This document shows, piece after piece, positions 1-7,434 of a stretch of DNA of 64,000 nucleotides; positions within the stretch are counted from its first letter, which is position 1, and each line of letters begins with the position of its first letter. The notes beneath the pieces are model-generated. The model had not been told where the DNA came from. It did no database searches and saw only the letters and a list, made by a program, of their open reading frames with translations. Where the stretch lies: positions 3,906,001-3,970,000 of the forward strand of contig NC_004663.1 in assembly GCF_000011065.1 (NCBI RefSeq). Direction: 5' to 3'. The position numbers and the translations under genes were made by a program. This DNA comes from Bacteroides thetaiotaomicron VPI-5482 (GTDB lineage Bacteria > Bacteroidota > Bacteroidia > Bacteroidales > Bacteroidaceae).

Positions 1-122
1 TTGAATGATTCGATTTTCACGATCAGACGAGCCTTCAAGCCGTTACTCTTATTATAATTACTTAGTTCCAACAACGGAGTGTTACCTACCAAATCCGTCA
101 ATTTCCTTGCAATCTTTTCCAT
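1..122 (-). CDS. cysK: Cysteine synthase A, N-terminal fragment (cut by window edge)
   Basis: Only the first 40 codons are present; the gene runs off the left edge. The translation starts MEKIARKLTDLVGNTPLLEL and continues to an IVKIESF segment. This matches the N-terminus of O-acetylserine sulfhydrylase (fold-type II PLP enzyme), where VGNTPL precedes the lysine-bearing loop that lies beyond the window. The enzyme makes cysteine from O-acetylserine and sulfide in the cytoplasm. The ATG at 120-122 lies about 38 bp downstream of a good Bacteroides -7 box (160-167), which supports this start. It is a housekeeping gene, unrelated to the glycan loci that follow. Confidence 0.9.
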   Translation of the reverse strand, partial: MEKIARKLTDLVGNTPLLELSNYNKSNGLKARLIVKIESF

Positions 123-159
123 ATATCTGTTTTTAATTTCCTTTGTTTTTAAGATATTA

Positions 160-190
160 CAAAGATAGTGCAGTTTTTGTTGACAGGAAA
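160..190 (-). promoter_or_regulatory. Promoter of cysK
   Basis: On the minus strand a TATCTTTG box (160-167) matches the Bacteroides -7 consensus TAnnTTTG. A TTTC (187-190) sits 19 bp upstream in the -33 position. The start codon is at 122. Confidence 0.6.
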
Positions 191-249
191 TACCATATAT
201 GTGGTAAATTTATACCATCATTATCCGGTAACCTACCATTCATCAGGAA

Positions 250-591
250 CTATTCCAGAAAATCAGCCCGCATGGGACTGAATGTGTCTATCAATACTCC
301 CGCTTCCAGACAGACGCATCCATGCGGTTCGTCGGGTGCTACATAGTAGCCATCGCCGGTCGACAGTATCTCTTTCCGGTCGCCGATGGTCAGTTCAAAC
401 TTTCCACTTGCCACGTAGGTAGCCTGACTGTGGTAATGTTCATGCAACGTACCGACCGCTCCTTTCTCAAATTCTACCTTGACCATCATCAACTGTCCGT
501 CGTATCCCATTATCTGACGACGGATTCCCGGAGCGGGGTGCTCCCATTTCAACTCTTTCTCAAACTGAAAAACTTCACTACGCGTTTTCAT
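250..591 (-). CDS. Small cupin-domain protein (KdgF-like)
   Basis: This 113-aa protein is a single cupin beta-barrel without a signal peptide, so it is probably cytoplasmic. The first cupin motif is visible as HEHYHSQATYVASGKFELTI, giving two histidines and a glutamate-like position for metal binding. The second motif follows as YYVAPDEPHGCVCLEAGVLID with its conserved histidine. Size and motif order match KdgF-type cupins, which help linearise uronate-derived sugars in pectin or alginate breakdown; that specific role is only a family-level guess. It follows the GH32 gene on the same strand by 52 bp but has its own strong promoter. No other uronate gene is nearby, so its substrate remains open. 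Confidence 0.8.
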   Translation of the reverse strand: MKTRSEVFQFEKELKWEHPAPGIRRQIMGYDGQLMMVKVEFEKGAVGTLHEHYHSQATYVASGKFELTIGDRKEILSTGDGYYVAPDEPHGCVCLEAGVLIDTFSPMRADFLE

Positions 592-620
592 ATTCTCTTT
601 CCTATTTAAATAACTGAAAA

Positions 621-651
621 CAAAGATAGCTTTTGATTTCCGTCTACCAAA
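621..651 (-). promoter_or_regulatory. Promoter of the cupin gene
   Basis: TATCTTTG (621-628, minus strand) with TTTG (648-651) exactly 19 bp upstream is a near-perfect Bacteroides promoter. It overlaps the 3' end of the GH32 gene, so the cupin can be expressed independently of GH32. Confidence 0.7.
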
Positions 652-2290
652 TGGATTCTACGGAAAAGACTTGCAGGTCTTTCACTTCGATACGGTTTCC
701 CCAGAAGTGGAGTCCTTCTCTGTTGTTAGTGTCAGGGCGGCGTTCCATGGAATAAGAATACAGTCCGCCGTCGATAAATACTTCGATAGAGGTGCGGTCA
801 ATGTAAATATCGGCACTCAACTCCATGCTGGTCGGGTCTTGGGGAGAGTAGAAACGGCCGTTCAGGGTATTGGAGTTCATGTCGTAGCCGATCATGCGCT
901 GGCCGAAAAGGTTGAATCCGGCATCCGTGGCATGAGAGAGTTTGATCGTTGTCTTAATGCGGAGACAGTCGGCATCATAAAACTCTTTCAGATGGCGGTT
1001 GGCCTCATCCGAAGAAAGAGATTTCCAGGAACGAAGAGGCTTACACAAGGATTCGACCTCCTTTACGGGAACGTTGACAAGGCGGATGCCGTCTTTGGTG
1101 GTACGCAAAGTCAGTTCGGTGGGGAGCATCATCATTCCGTTGAAAGGCATACCGGGGTGGGAGATTCTTCCCCAGCCTATCTGGATACGTCTGCCGTCAC
1201 TTGCCGGAATATTGGTAAAGGTCTGGGCTGCATAGATACTTCCGGTGGTATAGCAGTATTTTCCGGCTTCGGGAGTAAATACCTTGCCGTCGAAAGAGCC
1301 TAGCATATACGTACCGGTGGCACCGTACATCACCCACTTCGTATGGTTCTTGTCACCGTCAACCGGCAGTTCAAACAATTCGGGACATTCCCAAAAGCCT
1401 GTAACATGGCTCTCGTATTTCCAGTCTTTGAGATTGGAAGAGGTATAAATGGAGTGTCCGTCGCGCTCGTTCAGTACCAGTACCCAATGTTTGGAGGGCG
1501 CATACCAGAACACTTTCGGGTCGCGTGTGTCCTGAGAGTTCCATTTCTCCTTGGAGTTGATCACCGGATTCTTGTCGTACTTCGTGAAGGTACGTCCTTT
1601 GTCAAGGCTATAGGCTATCCCCTGCACTTGTCTGTCACTGCTGGCGGCAGTGAAGGCGGCAACCATGGCTGGAGTCTTGCCTTTATTGAATCCGGCGGTA
1701 TTATCATAGTCGATGACTGCCGAACCGGAGAACATCGTTCCTAAATGGTCGGGATACAGAGCGTCCGGTAATTCTGTCCAGTGTATCAAGTCCTTGCTGA
1801 CCGCATGGCCCCAGTGCATATTCTCCCAGTCTCTTTCGAAAGGATTGTGCTGGTAGAACAGGTGGTATTCGCCCTCATAATAGATTAATCCGTTAGGGTC
1901 ATTGATCCAGCCTCTCCGGGTAGTGAAGTGGAATTGCGGACGGTTCTTTTCCTTATACAGTTCAGCTTGTCCTTCGATTTCGTCGGACTGGTATATTTTA
2001 CTCAATCCCTTCTCATTGCCGTCGTAGGTTATCTTGATCGTCTTTCCTTTGAAAGCCGACACATCTTTAAACACCCAGTATTCCGCTTCATCCGGCGCCA
2101 GACGGATAACGACGGATAAATCCGGCTTGCCGTTTACTTCAAAAGTCATCCTTCCTCTGTTCTCTTTATGGGAGATGGGGAAGTTCAGATATTGCTTGGT
2201 TATTTTAAAAGATACTTCTCCGGCTATCGCTGCCAAACAGGAGAAGGATAAAACAAAAAGAGTAAGTACAGTTCTGCTTAATGTCTTCAT
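644..2290 (-). CDS. Secreted GH32 fructan hydrolase (levanase/inulinase/invertase type)
   Basis: The 548-aa protein begins with a signal peptide (FVLSFSCLAAIAGE) and is probably periplasmic or secreted. An N-terminal beta-rich domain (about residues 25-115, DUF4980-like) precedes the five-bladed GH32 propeller. All three GH32 catalytic motifs are present: WINDPNG with the nucleophile Asp131, RDP with the transition-state stabiliser Asp257, and WECP with the acid/base Glu301. The family hydrolyses beta-fructosidic bonds in sucrose, inulin or levan with retention. Sequence alone does not decide between exo and endo action, or beta-2,1 and beta-2,6 linkage. There is no SusC/D or fructokinase beside it, so it may serve a fructan locus elsewhere. 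A weak -7-like box, TACATTTA, lies at 2324-2331. Confidence 0.9.
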   Translation of the reverse strand: MKTLSRTVLTLFVLSFSCLAAIAGEVSFKITKQYLNFPISHKENRGRMTFEVNGKPDLSVVIRLAPDEAEYWVFKDVSAFKGKTIKITYDGNEKGLSKIYQSDEIEGQAELYKEKNRPQFHFTTRRGWINDPNGLIYYEGEYHLFYQHNPFERDWENMHWGHAVSKDLIHWTELPDALYPDHLGTMFSGSAVIDYDNTAGFNKGKTPAMVAAFTAASSDRQVQGIAYSLDKGRTFTKYDKNPVINSKEKWNSQDTRDPKVFWYAPSKHWVLVLNERDGHSIYTSSNLKDWKYESHVTGFWECPELFELPVDGDKNHTKWVMYGATGTYMLGSFDGKVFTPEAGKYCYTTGSIYAAQTFTNIPASDGRRIQIGWGRISHPGMPFNGMMMLPTELTLRTTKDGIRLVNVPVKEVESLCKPLRSWKSLSSDEANRHLKEFYDADCLRIKTTIKLSHATDAGFNLFGQRMIGYDMNSNTLNGRFYSPQDPTSMELSADIYIDRTSIEVFIDGGLYSYSMERRPDTNNREGLHFWGNRIEVKDLQVFSVESIW

Positions 2291-2452
2291 AGCTATTTTA
2301 TTTATTAGTTTGTAAAATCGGAGTAAATGTAGCCAATACGACCGATTTCTGATATAATAAATGATTCACAGACTATGAGAAACGTTACATTTCACAGATA
2401 TTTTCCTTAAATGACCTGTATTTTTCATCACTTGGCCATTTCTCTCTATTCT

Positions 2453-3778
2453 TTATCCCACGTTATTATTCAGCAGCTCTTTCGTCTTATCCGCAAGAAA
2501 TAAAGGAATATTAATCAGATTGCCGTCTTGTTTCAAATTCAGCATCGAATATCGAATCCGGCAAGCAGGTTGATAAAGTTTCTCGTACTGAATCAGACTT
2601 TTACCTGTTATATTCTGGTCTGCTTTCACTTCTACCGGATAAATATGATTACCATGCTGAAGTAAAAAATCCACTTCTGCTTTATTACCGGAAGTCCAGT
2701 AACGGAACGAAGCCTGAAGTTGTGCTGTAAGACTTTGCAATACATAATTCTCTGCCAATGCCCCTTTATATTCCGTATATCCGGGAGTGGACAATAACAA
2801 AACACTTGCATCCAGTTCGGACAATTGCCTCAACAACCCTATGTCTAATGCATAGAGCTTAAAAGTGCTCAAATCATCGTAGGCTTTCAGTGGCAGCCTA
2901 GGCGACTTGCTCAAAACTACTTTGTTGACAAGACCAGCTTGTTCCAACCATAAAATAGCATCTTCGTATTCACGCGCACGTGCTCCGGGACGAACCAGTT
3001 GATAAACAAACTTACGATTTTCTTTCGCCAATTGAGAGGGCAGAGAGTTCCATACATAATTGATACGGGGCGCCAACGTAGGTGTAGTATGTTTCACAAA
3101 ATCCAGAGCATAGTCATTCAATATATCCCGAAGCGATGAATCCACTTTTTGCATATCATTAAAGTCAACCATCAAAGAAGCAGGTTCGGGCATACCGCCA
3201 CAAATAGAATAGGCAATGAAGGCTTCCCGCAGTTTGTCGAAGAAGATTTGGGGAAGAGGCGCTATTTCTTTGACAGAGCACATATATTGATACATCGCCG
3301 GATCTTTCGTATTCAGAAACTCCGTAAAAGTCAGCGGATACATAGACAGATGATTTACTTTTCCAACCGGAAAGGAATTGCCTATGTGATTCAGGTAAAT
3401 TCCAAGTAAAGAACCAGCGCAAGCCACTGCATATTCGGGTGCTTCTTCGCAGAAATATTTCAAAGAGTTCAGCGCTTCATTGCACTCCTGAATCTCATCC
3501 AATATCAGCAAAGTAGTCTGAGGATTAATTTTTCGTCCATGCAAAAAGGACAATTGCTGTATAATGCGTTCGGGGTCTTTAGTCGTTTTAAAGATATCGC
3601 AAAGTCCGCTTTCATCTTTATCCAGACTAAAATAGGCAACATCTTCAAAGTATTTCTGACCGAAATACTTCAAAGCCCACGTCTTACCCACTTGTCTCGC
3701 CCCATGAATAACCAAAGGCTTCCTGTTTACATCCGTTTTCCAAGCCGCTAACAGCTGAATAATTCCTCTTTCAAACAT
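2453..3778 (-). CDS. AAA-family ATPase with DUF4143 C-terminal domain
   Basis: The 441-aa protein has a Walker A motif GARQVGKT with Lys32 and a Walker B-like LLILDEIQE near residue 95. The C-terminus carries a DUF4143-type region with SGNKAEVDFLL and YPVEVKA, a PD-(D/E)XK nuclease-like signature (D, then E-x-K). There is no signal peptide or membrane segment, so it is cytoplasmic. These ATPases are very common and often multicopy in Bacteroides; their function is not established. It is monocistronic and unrelated to the carbohydrate genes on either side. Its 5' leader contains a repeated 14-bp motif (3786-3799 and 3818-3831) that could be an operator. Confidence 0.85.
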   Translation of the reverse strand: MFERGIIQLLAAWKTDVNRKPLVIHGARQVGKTWALKYFGQKYFEDVAYFSLDKDESGLCDIFKTTKDPERIIQQLSFLHGRKINPQTTLLILDEIQECNEALNSLKYFCEEAPEYAVACAGSLLGIYLNHIGNSFPVGKVNHLSMYPLTFTEFLNTKDPAMYQYMCSVKEIAPLPQIFFDKLREAFIAYSICGGMPEPASLMVDFNDMQKVDSSLRDILNDYALDFVKHTTPTLAPRINYVWNSLPSQLAKENRKFVYQLVRPGARAREYEDAILWLEQAGLVNKVVLSKSPRLPLKAYDDLSTFKLYALDIGLLRQLSELDASVLLLSTPGYTEYKGALAENYVLQSLTAQLQASFRYWTSGNKAEVDFLLQHGNHIYPVEVKADQNITGKSLIQYEKLYQPACRIRYSMLNLKQDGNLINIPLFLADKTKELLNNNVG

Positions 3779-3785
3779 ACCGAGT

Positions 3786-3831
3786 CACATTTTTGATATC
3801 TGAAATGTGAGAACTTACACATTTTTGATAT
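3786..3831. repeat. Direct repeat in the leader of the ATPase gene
   Basis: The 14-mer CACATTTTTGATAT occurs at 3786-3799 and again at 3818-3831, 32 bp apart (about three helical turns). It lies between the -7 box (3842-3849) and the ATPase start codon (3778). The position suits a repressor or autoregulatory site; that role is inference. Confidence 0.6.
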
Positions 3832-3841
3832 GAGTTTCGTG

Positions 3842-3872
3842 CAAATATACACATTATCCATATCAAATGAAA
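3842..3872 (-). promoter_or_regulatory. Promoter of the DUF4143 ATPase
   Basis: TATATTTG (3842-3849, minus strand) matches the -7 consensus, and TTTC (3869-3872) is 19 bp upstream. The predicted leader is about 55 nt. Confidence 0.55.
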
Positions 3873-3888
3873 GGATATCACAGGTCTA

Positions 3889-4710
3889 TTACTTGAACCT
3901 CTTCACATAATTAACGATCAGATAGCAGGCAGGACCGAGTACCTGTCCGTGGTCAAATCCTTGCAGTTCATATAAAGAGACTTTCCGATTGCCGATATTC
4001 TTCAATACCGATGCCAGCAGTGCATTCTCTTCGTACCGGTCAGCCATTTCCAGATTCTTATCCCCCGTAATCAGCACAACAGGGGCGGTATCCTTGCGGG
4101 CCTTGTTTACCGGAGCAAATTCGTCAATGATGGGGATTCCGTTGGGCAGGCCACGTTCTTTGCGGATGGTAAAATGAGTGACAGTCTGTCCGCTGACCGG
4201 AAGATAGGCAGCTACACTATCCGCATCGGCTCCATATGCAGCCATGTATTTCTTATCCATTGCCAGAATCAACGTAAGGTAACCTCCTGCCGAATGACCG
4301 GAAACAAAGATACGATCCTTGCGACCGCCATACTTTTCGATATTCCGGAATGTCCATGCCACGGCTTCGGCGGCATCTTCTATATAAGCCGGATTCTTTG
4401 CTTTCGGACTCAAACGATAATTAACCGCCACTACTGCAAAGCCTTGATCCGTCAGTTCCCTGGGAACAAATTTACTTCCTCCTTCCATACCACCGCCATG
4501 AAACCATACAATGGTGGAAAAATCTTTTTTATTCTCGGGATAATAAACATCCAATTTACAACGTTCCAGACGATAAGCATCTGTTTCGGAGCCGGAAATG
4601 TAAGGTACATCCTTGTCGGTACGATACGTATCCTGTGCCTGAACGAGGCAGGCACAAAGCAAAAAGAGAAGGAGAAAACAATTCTTTTTCATGGTTTTAT
4701 TCTTTTTCAT
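3889..4710 (-). CDS. Secreted alpha/beta-hydrolase (esterase/lipase family)
   Basis: This is a 273-aa protein when read from the ATG at 4710. A longer frame reaches 4758, but the strong -7 box at 4724-4731 lies inside that extension, so 4710 (or 4692) is the likelier start. A signal peptide (LLLFLLCACLVQAQ) points to export. The oxyanion motif HGGG, the nucleophile elbow GHSAGG (Ser140) and a late GFDHG histidine give a standard Ser-His-Asp hydrolase of the BD-FAE/HSL-like type. Many such enzymes remove acetyl groups from glycans; the substrate here is unknown. It is divergent from the GH31 gene at 4956. Confidence 0.8.
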   Translation of the reverse strand: MKKNKTMKKNCFLLLFLLCACLVQAQDTYRTDKDVPYISGSETDAYRLERCKLDVYYPENKKDFSTIVWFHGGGMEGGSKFVPRELTDQGFAVVAVNYRLSPKAKNPAYIEDAAEAVAWTFRNIEKYGGRKDRIFVSGHSAGGYLTLILAMDKKYMAAYGADADSVAAYLPVSGQTVTHFTIRKERGLPNGIPIIDEFAPVNKARKDTAPVVLITGDKNLEMADRYEENALLASVLKNIGNRKVSLYELQGFDHGQVLGPACYLIVNYVKRFK

Positions 4711-4723
4711 TCTTAAACAAGGA

Positions 4724-4731
4724 CAAATATA
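4724..4731 (-). promoter_or_regulatory. Promoter -7 box of the esterase gene
   Basis: TATATTTG on the minus strand is an exact -7 consensus, 13 bp upstream of the ATG at 4710. It rules against the longer start at 4758. Confidence 0.55.
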
Positions 4732-4765
4732 AAACCTTATTTTTAGAATCACGGTCAAAAAAAGA

Positions 4766-4843
4766 AGATATTAATATCTCCCGTCACAAACATTAATATA
4801 TGTCGTGACAGGTCACTTTATCTGACTTCTCAGGTATTAATAC
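4766..4843. promoter_or_regulatory. Palindromes in the divergent esterase/GH31 promoter region
   Basis: AGATATTAATATCT (4766-4779) is a perfect 14-bp palindrome and GTATTAATAC (4834-4843) a perfect 10-bp palindrome; both contain the core TATTAATA. The second directly precedes the -33 region of the GH31 promoter. A further ATTAATAT lies between them. They could be operators for a dimeric regulator; which one is unknown. Confidence 0.4.
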
Positions 4844-4875
4844 TTGATACCGCATCTGTTTTATTCCTATATTTG
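4844..4875 (+). promoter_or_regulatory. Promoter of the 4956 GH31 gene
   Basis: TATATTTG (4868-4875) preceded by TTG (4844-4846) with a 21-bp gap. The ATG is 80 bp downstream. Confidence 0.6.
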
Positions 4876-4955
4876 CAATATTCTTTTATTGCATTTTAGT
4901 GGAAAATCGCATTTCAGAAGTCTATTTTAATATAACCATGATAAAATAAACTATA

Positions 4956-7094
4956 ATGAGAAAACTATTACTCAACCTTTTTCTATCCACAGTAGGTCTC
5001 CTGTTTGCCGGGCAAGCATCCGCTCAAGAAGAAATTGCTCCGGGAATCATCAAGCTGCAAGCGGGAGAAATTGACACTTTTACCCCTTATTCCTTATTCG
5101 GCGGGAAACCTGCCGTAGAAGCAATGAAACAACTTCCGGCTGCAAAGCCGCCCTTCAGCCCCGACGAAGTGCAAATAAAGATAACCGACCGTGGCTGTCT
5201 GATCGAAGTCCCTCTGGAGGACAACGAACAAATATACGGTTTCGGACTTCAATTCGAAACTTTCGGTCAGCGTGGCCTGCGCAAGCGCCCGATAGTAAAC
5301 GACAATCCGCTGAACGGACTCGGATATACACATGCTCCGCAGACATTCTACGTCTCTACCAAAGGGTACGGTATTCTGGTCAACACGGCACGGTATACCA
5401 CTTTCCTATGCGGCTCCAATCAGAAAACCGAGCATAGTCGTCAACTGCAAGCGGAAGAAAGAAAACACATTGCTACCACCACAGAAGACTTGTATAAGAA
5501 CAGAAGCAACGGAAATAAAGTCCATATCGACGTACCCGGCGCCAAAGGCATTGAGGTATTTATCATCACCGGACCGGAAGTGCTGGATGTAGTCAAGAGA
5601 TACAACCTCCTCTCCGGCGGCGGATGTCTTCCTCCGATGTGGGGACTCGGATTCAAATACCGTGTCAAAGGAGATGCGACGCAAGACTCCGTCATGCGTT
5701 TTGCCAACTATTTCCGCGAGAAACAGATTCCGTGCGACGTACTGGGACTCGAACCGGGATGGCAGACGGCCACTTACTCCTGTTCTTATCGCTGGAGCGA
5801 CGACCGTTTCCCAAGGCACAAAGAAATGCTGGACCAGTTGCAGCAGAAAGGATACAAAGTAAACCTGTGGGAACACGCGTATGTTCATCCTTCTTCCCCC
5901 ATCCGGAAGGCGCTGGAGCCCTACTCAGGCGATTTCCTTGTATGGAACGGACTGGTACCGGACTTCATCCAGCCGGAAGCACACAAAATATTTACCGATT
6001 ACCACCGCACACTGATAGAAGAAGGCATCTCCGGCTTCAAACTGGACGAATGTGACAACTCGAACATATCTTTTGCTTCCGCCACATGGTGCTTCCCGGA
6101 TATGGCACAGTTCCCTTCGGGCATCGACGGAGAAAAGATGCACCAGGTATTCGGTTCCCTCTATGTGAATGCGATGGACAGTATCTATCGTGAAAAGAAT
6201 ACCCGCACCTATCAGGATTACCGGTCGTCCGGTATGTTCATGTCTTCACGCAACGCCGTACTTTATAGTGATACATACGATCCCAAAGAGTACATTCAGG
6301 CACTTTGCAACTCGGCATTCGGAGGACTGTTGTGGTGTCCCGAAGTGCGTGAGGCACATTCTGCCGAAGATTTCTTCCATCGTCTGCAAACGGTGATTCT
6401 TTCTCCGCAGGCTATGGTCAATGCATGGTATCTGCAATACGCTCCGTGGCTGCAATTCGACCGTGGAAAGAACGAACGTGGCGAGTTCCTGCCGGAAGCA
6501 AAGAGGTATGAAGAATATGCCCGTACACTGATTAATCTGCGTATGCAGCTGATTCCTTATCTGTACAGTGCTTTTTATACATATTATAAAGAAGGTGTAC
6601 CTCCTTTCCGTCCGTTATTGATGGATTATCCCAAAGATGAACGTTTGCGCACTATCAGTGACCAGTATATGATGGGAGACGGATTGATGGCTGCCCCTTT
6701 ATACCAGAACAAGAAAACGAGAACGGTCTACTTCCCCGAAGGAACATGGTACAACTTCAATACCAATGAGAAATATGAAGGCAACCGTGAATATGAGATT
6801 ACGACGGAATTAGATCAGTTGCCACTCTACGTCCGCCAGGGAACGTTATTGCCATTGGCCGCACCTGTCCCCTATGTAGATGCTCAAACCGTATTCGATC
6901 TGCATTGCAAAGTATACGGCGCTCCTTCGGCAACGTTCCTCCTTCTCGAAGATGACGGTATAAGTTACGATTTCCAAAAAGGACAATTCAACGAAGTAAC
7001 GCTGGAAGCTGCAAAAGGAAAGGTAAAACTTAAAAGAACAAAAGAATACAAGCAGAAAAGATATCAACTGACAGATTACGAGTTCATCAATTGA
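4956..7094 (+). CDS. Secreted GH31 alpha-glucosidase/alpha-xylosidase family enzyme
   Basis: The 712-aa protein begins with a signal peptide (LLFAGQASAQ). The GH31 (beta/alpha)8 barrel contains the nucleophile in GFKLDECDN (Asp364), a shorter variant of the usual DxxE motif. The barrel is followed by the beta-sandwich domains typical of GH31 (MMGDGLMAAPLY, then FPEGTWYN). The family cleaves alpha-glucosidic or alpha-xylosidic bonds with retention. The place beside the dextran operon suggests hydrolysis of isomalto-oligosaccharides, or trimming of branches that GH66 leaves. It is shorter than the other GH31 in this window and diverged from it, so the two probably differ in specificity. It has its own promoter and converges on the dextran operon. 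Confidence 0.88.
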   Translation: MRKLLLNLFLSTVGLLFAGQASAQEEIAPGIIKLQAGEIDTFTPYSLFGGKPAVEAMKQLPAAKPPFSPDEVQIKITDRGCLIEVPLEDNEQIYGFGLQFETFGQRGLRKRPIVNDNPLNGLGYTHAPQTFYVSTKGYGILVNTARYTTFLCGSNQKTEHSRQLQAEERKHIATTTEDLYKNRSNGNKVHIDVPGAKGIEVFIITGPEVLDVVKRYNLLSGGGCLPPMWGLGFKYRVKGDATQDSVMRFANYFREKQIPCDVLGLEPGWQTATYSCSYRWSDDRFPRHKEMLDQLQQKGYKVNLWEHAYVHPSSPIRKALEPYSGDFLVWNGLVPDFIQPEAHKIFTDYHRTLIEEGISGFKLDECDNSNISFASATWCFPDMAQFPSGIDGEKMHQVFGSLYVNAMDSIYREKNTRTYQDYRSSGMFMSSRNAVLYSDTYDPKEYIQALCNSAFGGLLWCPEVREAHSAEDFFHRLQTVILSPQAMVNAWYLQYAPWLQFDRGKNERGEFLPEAKRYEEYARTLINLRMQLIPYLYSAFYTYYKEGVPPFRPLLMDYPKDERLRTISDQYMMGDGLMAAPLYQNKKTRTVYFPEGTWYNFNTNEKYEGNREYEITTELDQLPLYVRQGTLLPLAAPVPYVDAQTVFDLHCKVYGAPSATFLLLEDDGISYDFQKGQFNEVTLEAAKGKVKLKRTKEYKQKRYQLTDYEFIN

Positions 7095-7105
7095 TTTCTT
7101 AATTA

Positions 7106-7254
7106 GTTTCACTGCTTGAAACTAGAGTTTCATCAGTGAGAAACTGTAGTTCCAAAGGCTTGAAACCAAAAGTTCCAAGCGTATGAAACTATAGTTTCAA
7201 GTAATGGGAACCAAAGTTTCAAGCAATGGGAACTGTAGTTTCATACCTTAAAAC
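7106..7254. repeat. Seven-unit palindromic array with 22-bp period
   Basis: Seven 17-18-bp units of the form GTTTC/GTTCC - 7 or 8 nt - GAAAC/GGAAC begin at 7106, 7127, 7149, 7172, 7194, 7216 and 7238. Linkers are 4 nt (once 5): TAGA, TGTA, CAAAA, TATA, CAAA, TGTA. The unit centres vary while the arms are conserved. Because each right arm is also complementary to the next left arm across the linker, the array can fold in two registers. It lies in the gap between two convergent GH31 genes. Its function is unknown. Confidence 0.85.
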
Positions 7255-7286
7255 AAACTCGGCTTATTAATAGCTGAAATGAATGA

Positions 7287-7317
7287 CAGCGTGACGGCAA
7301 ATCTTTCCGTCACGCTG
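7287..7317. terminator. Strong hairpin between convergent GH31 genes
   Basis: CAGCGTGACGG (7287-7297) pairs perfectly with CCGTCACGCTG (7307-7317) around a 9-nt loop. There is no clear U-run on either side, so it is a possible bidirectional transcript end rather than a textbook terminator. Several TGTCAC/GTGACA motifs continue to about 7390. The rest of the 7095-7434 gap shows no gene. Confidence 0.4.
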
Positions 7318-7434
7318 CTGTCACAGGTTGCTGTCACGGTCTTATGATTTAATTATCAGACTATTGTCACAGGTTTAGTGACAGATGACAGCAATTCTTC
7401 AAATTTATATCTTTATGTAGGCGTTGAGTTCAAG

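Noticed and set aside
671..1303. Long open frame on the plus strand within GH32
   Set aside because: It lies wholly opposite an intact GH32 gene with all catalytic motifs; its translation shows no domain. It is an antisense shadow, as are similar frames opposite GH66 (10220-11626) and GH31 (9025-9954).
4711..4758. N-terminal extension of the esterase to 4758
   Set aside because: It contains the exact -7 box at 4724-4731 and would hide the signal peptide behind extra residues.
7106..7254. CRISPR array
   Set aside because: Units are only 17-18 bp with 4-bp linkers and variable centres; there are no spacers of useful length and no cas genes.
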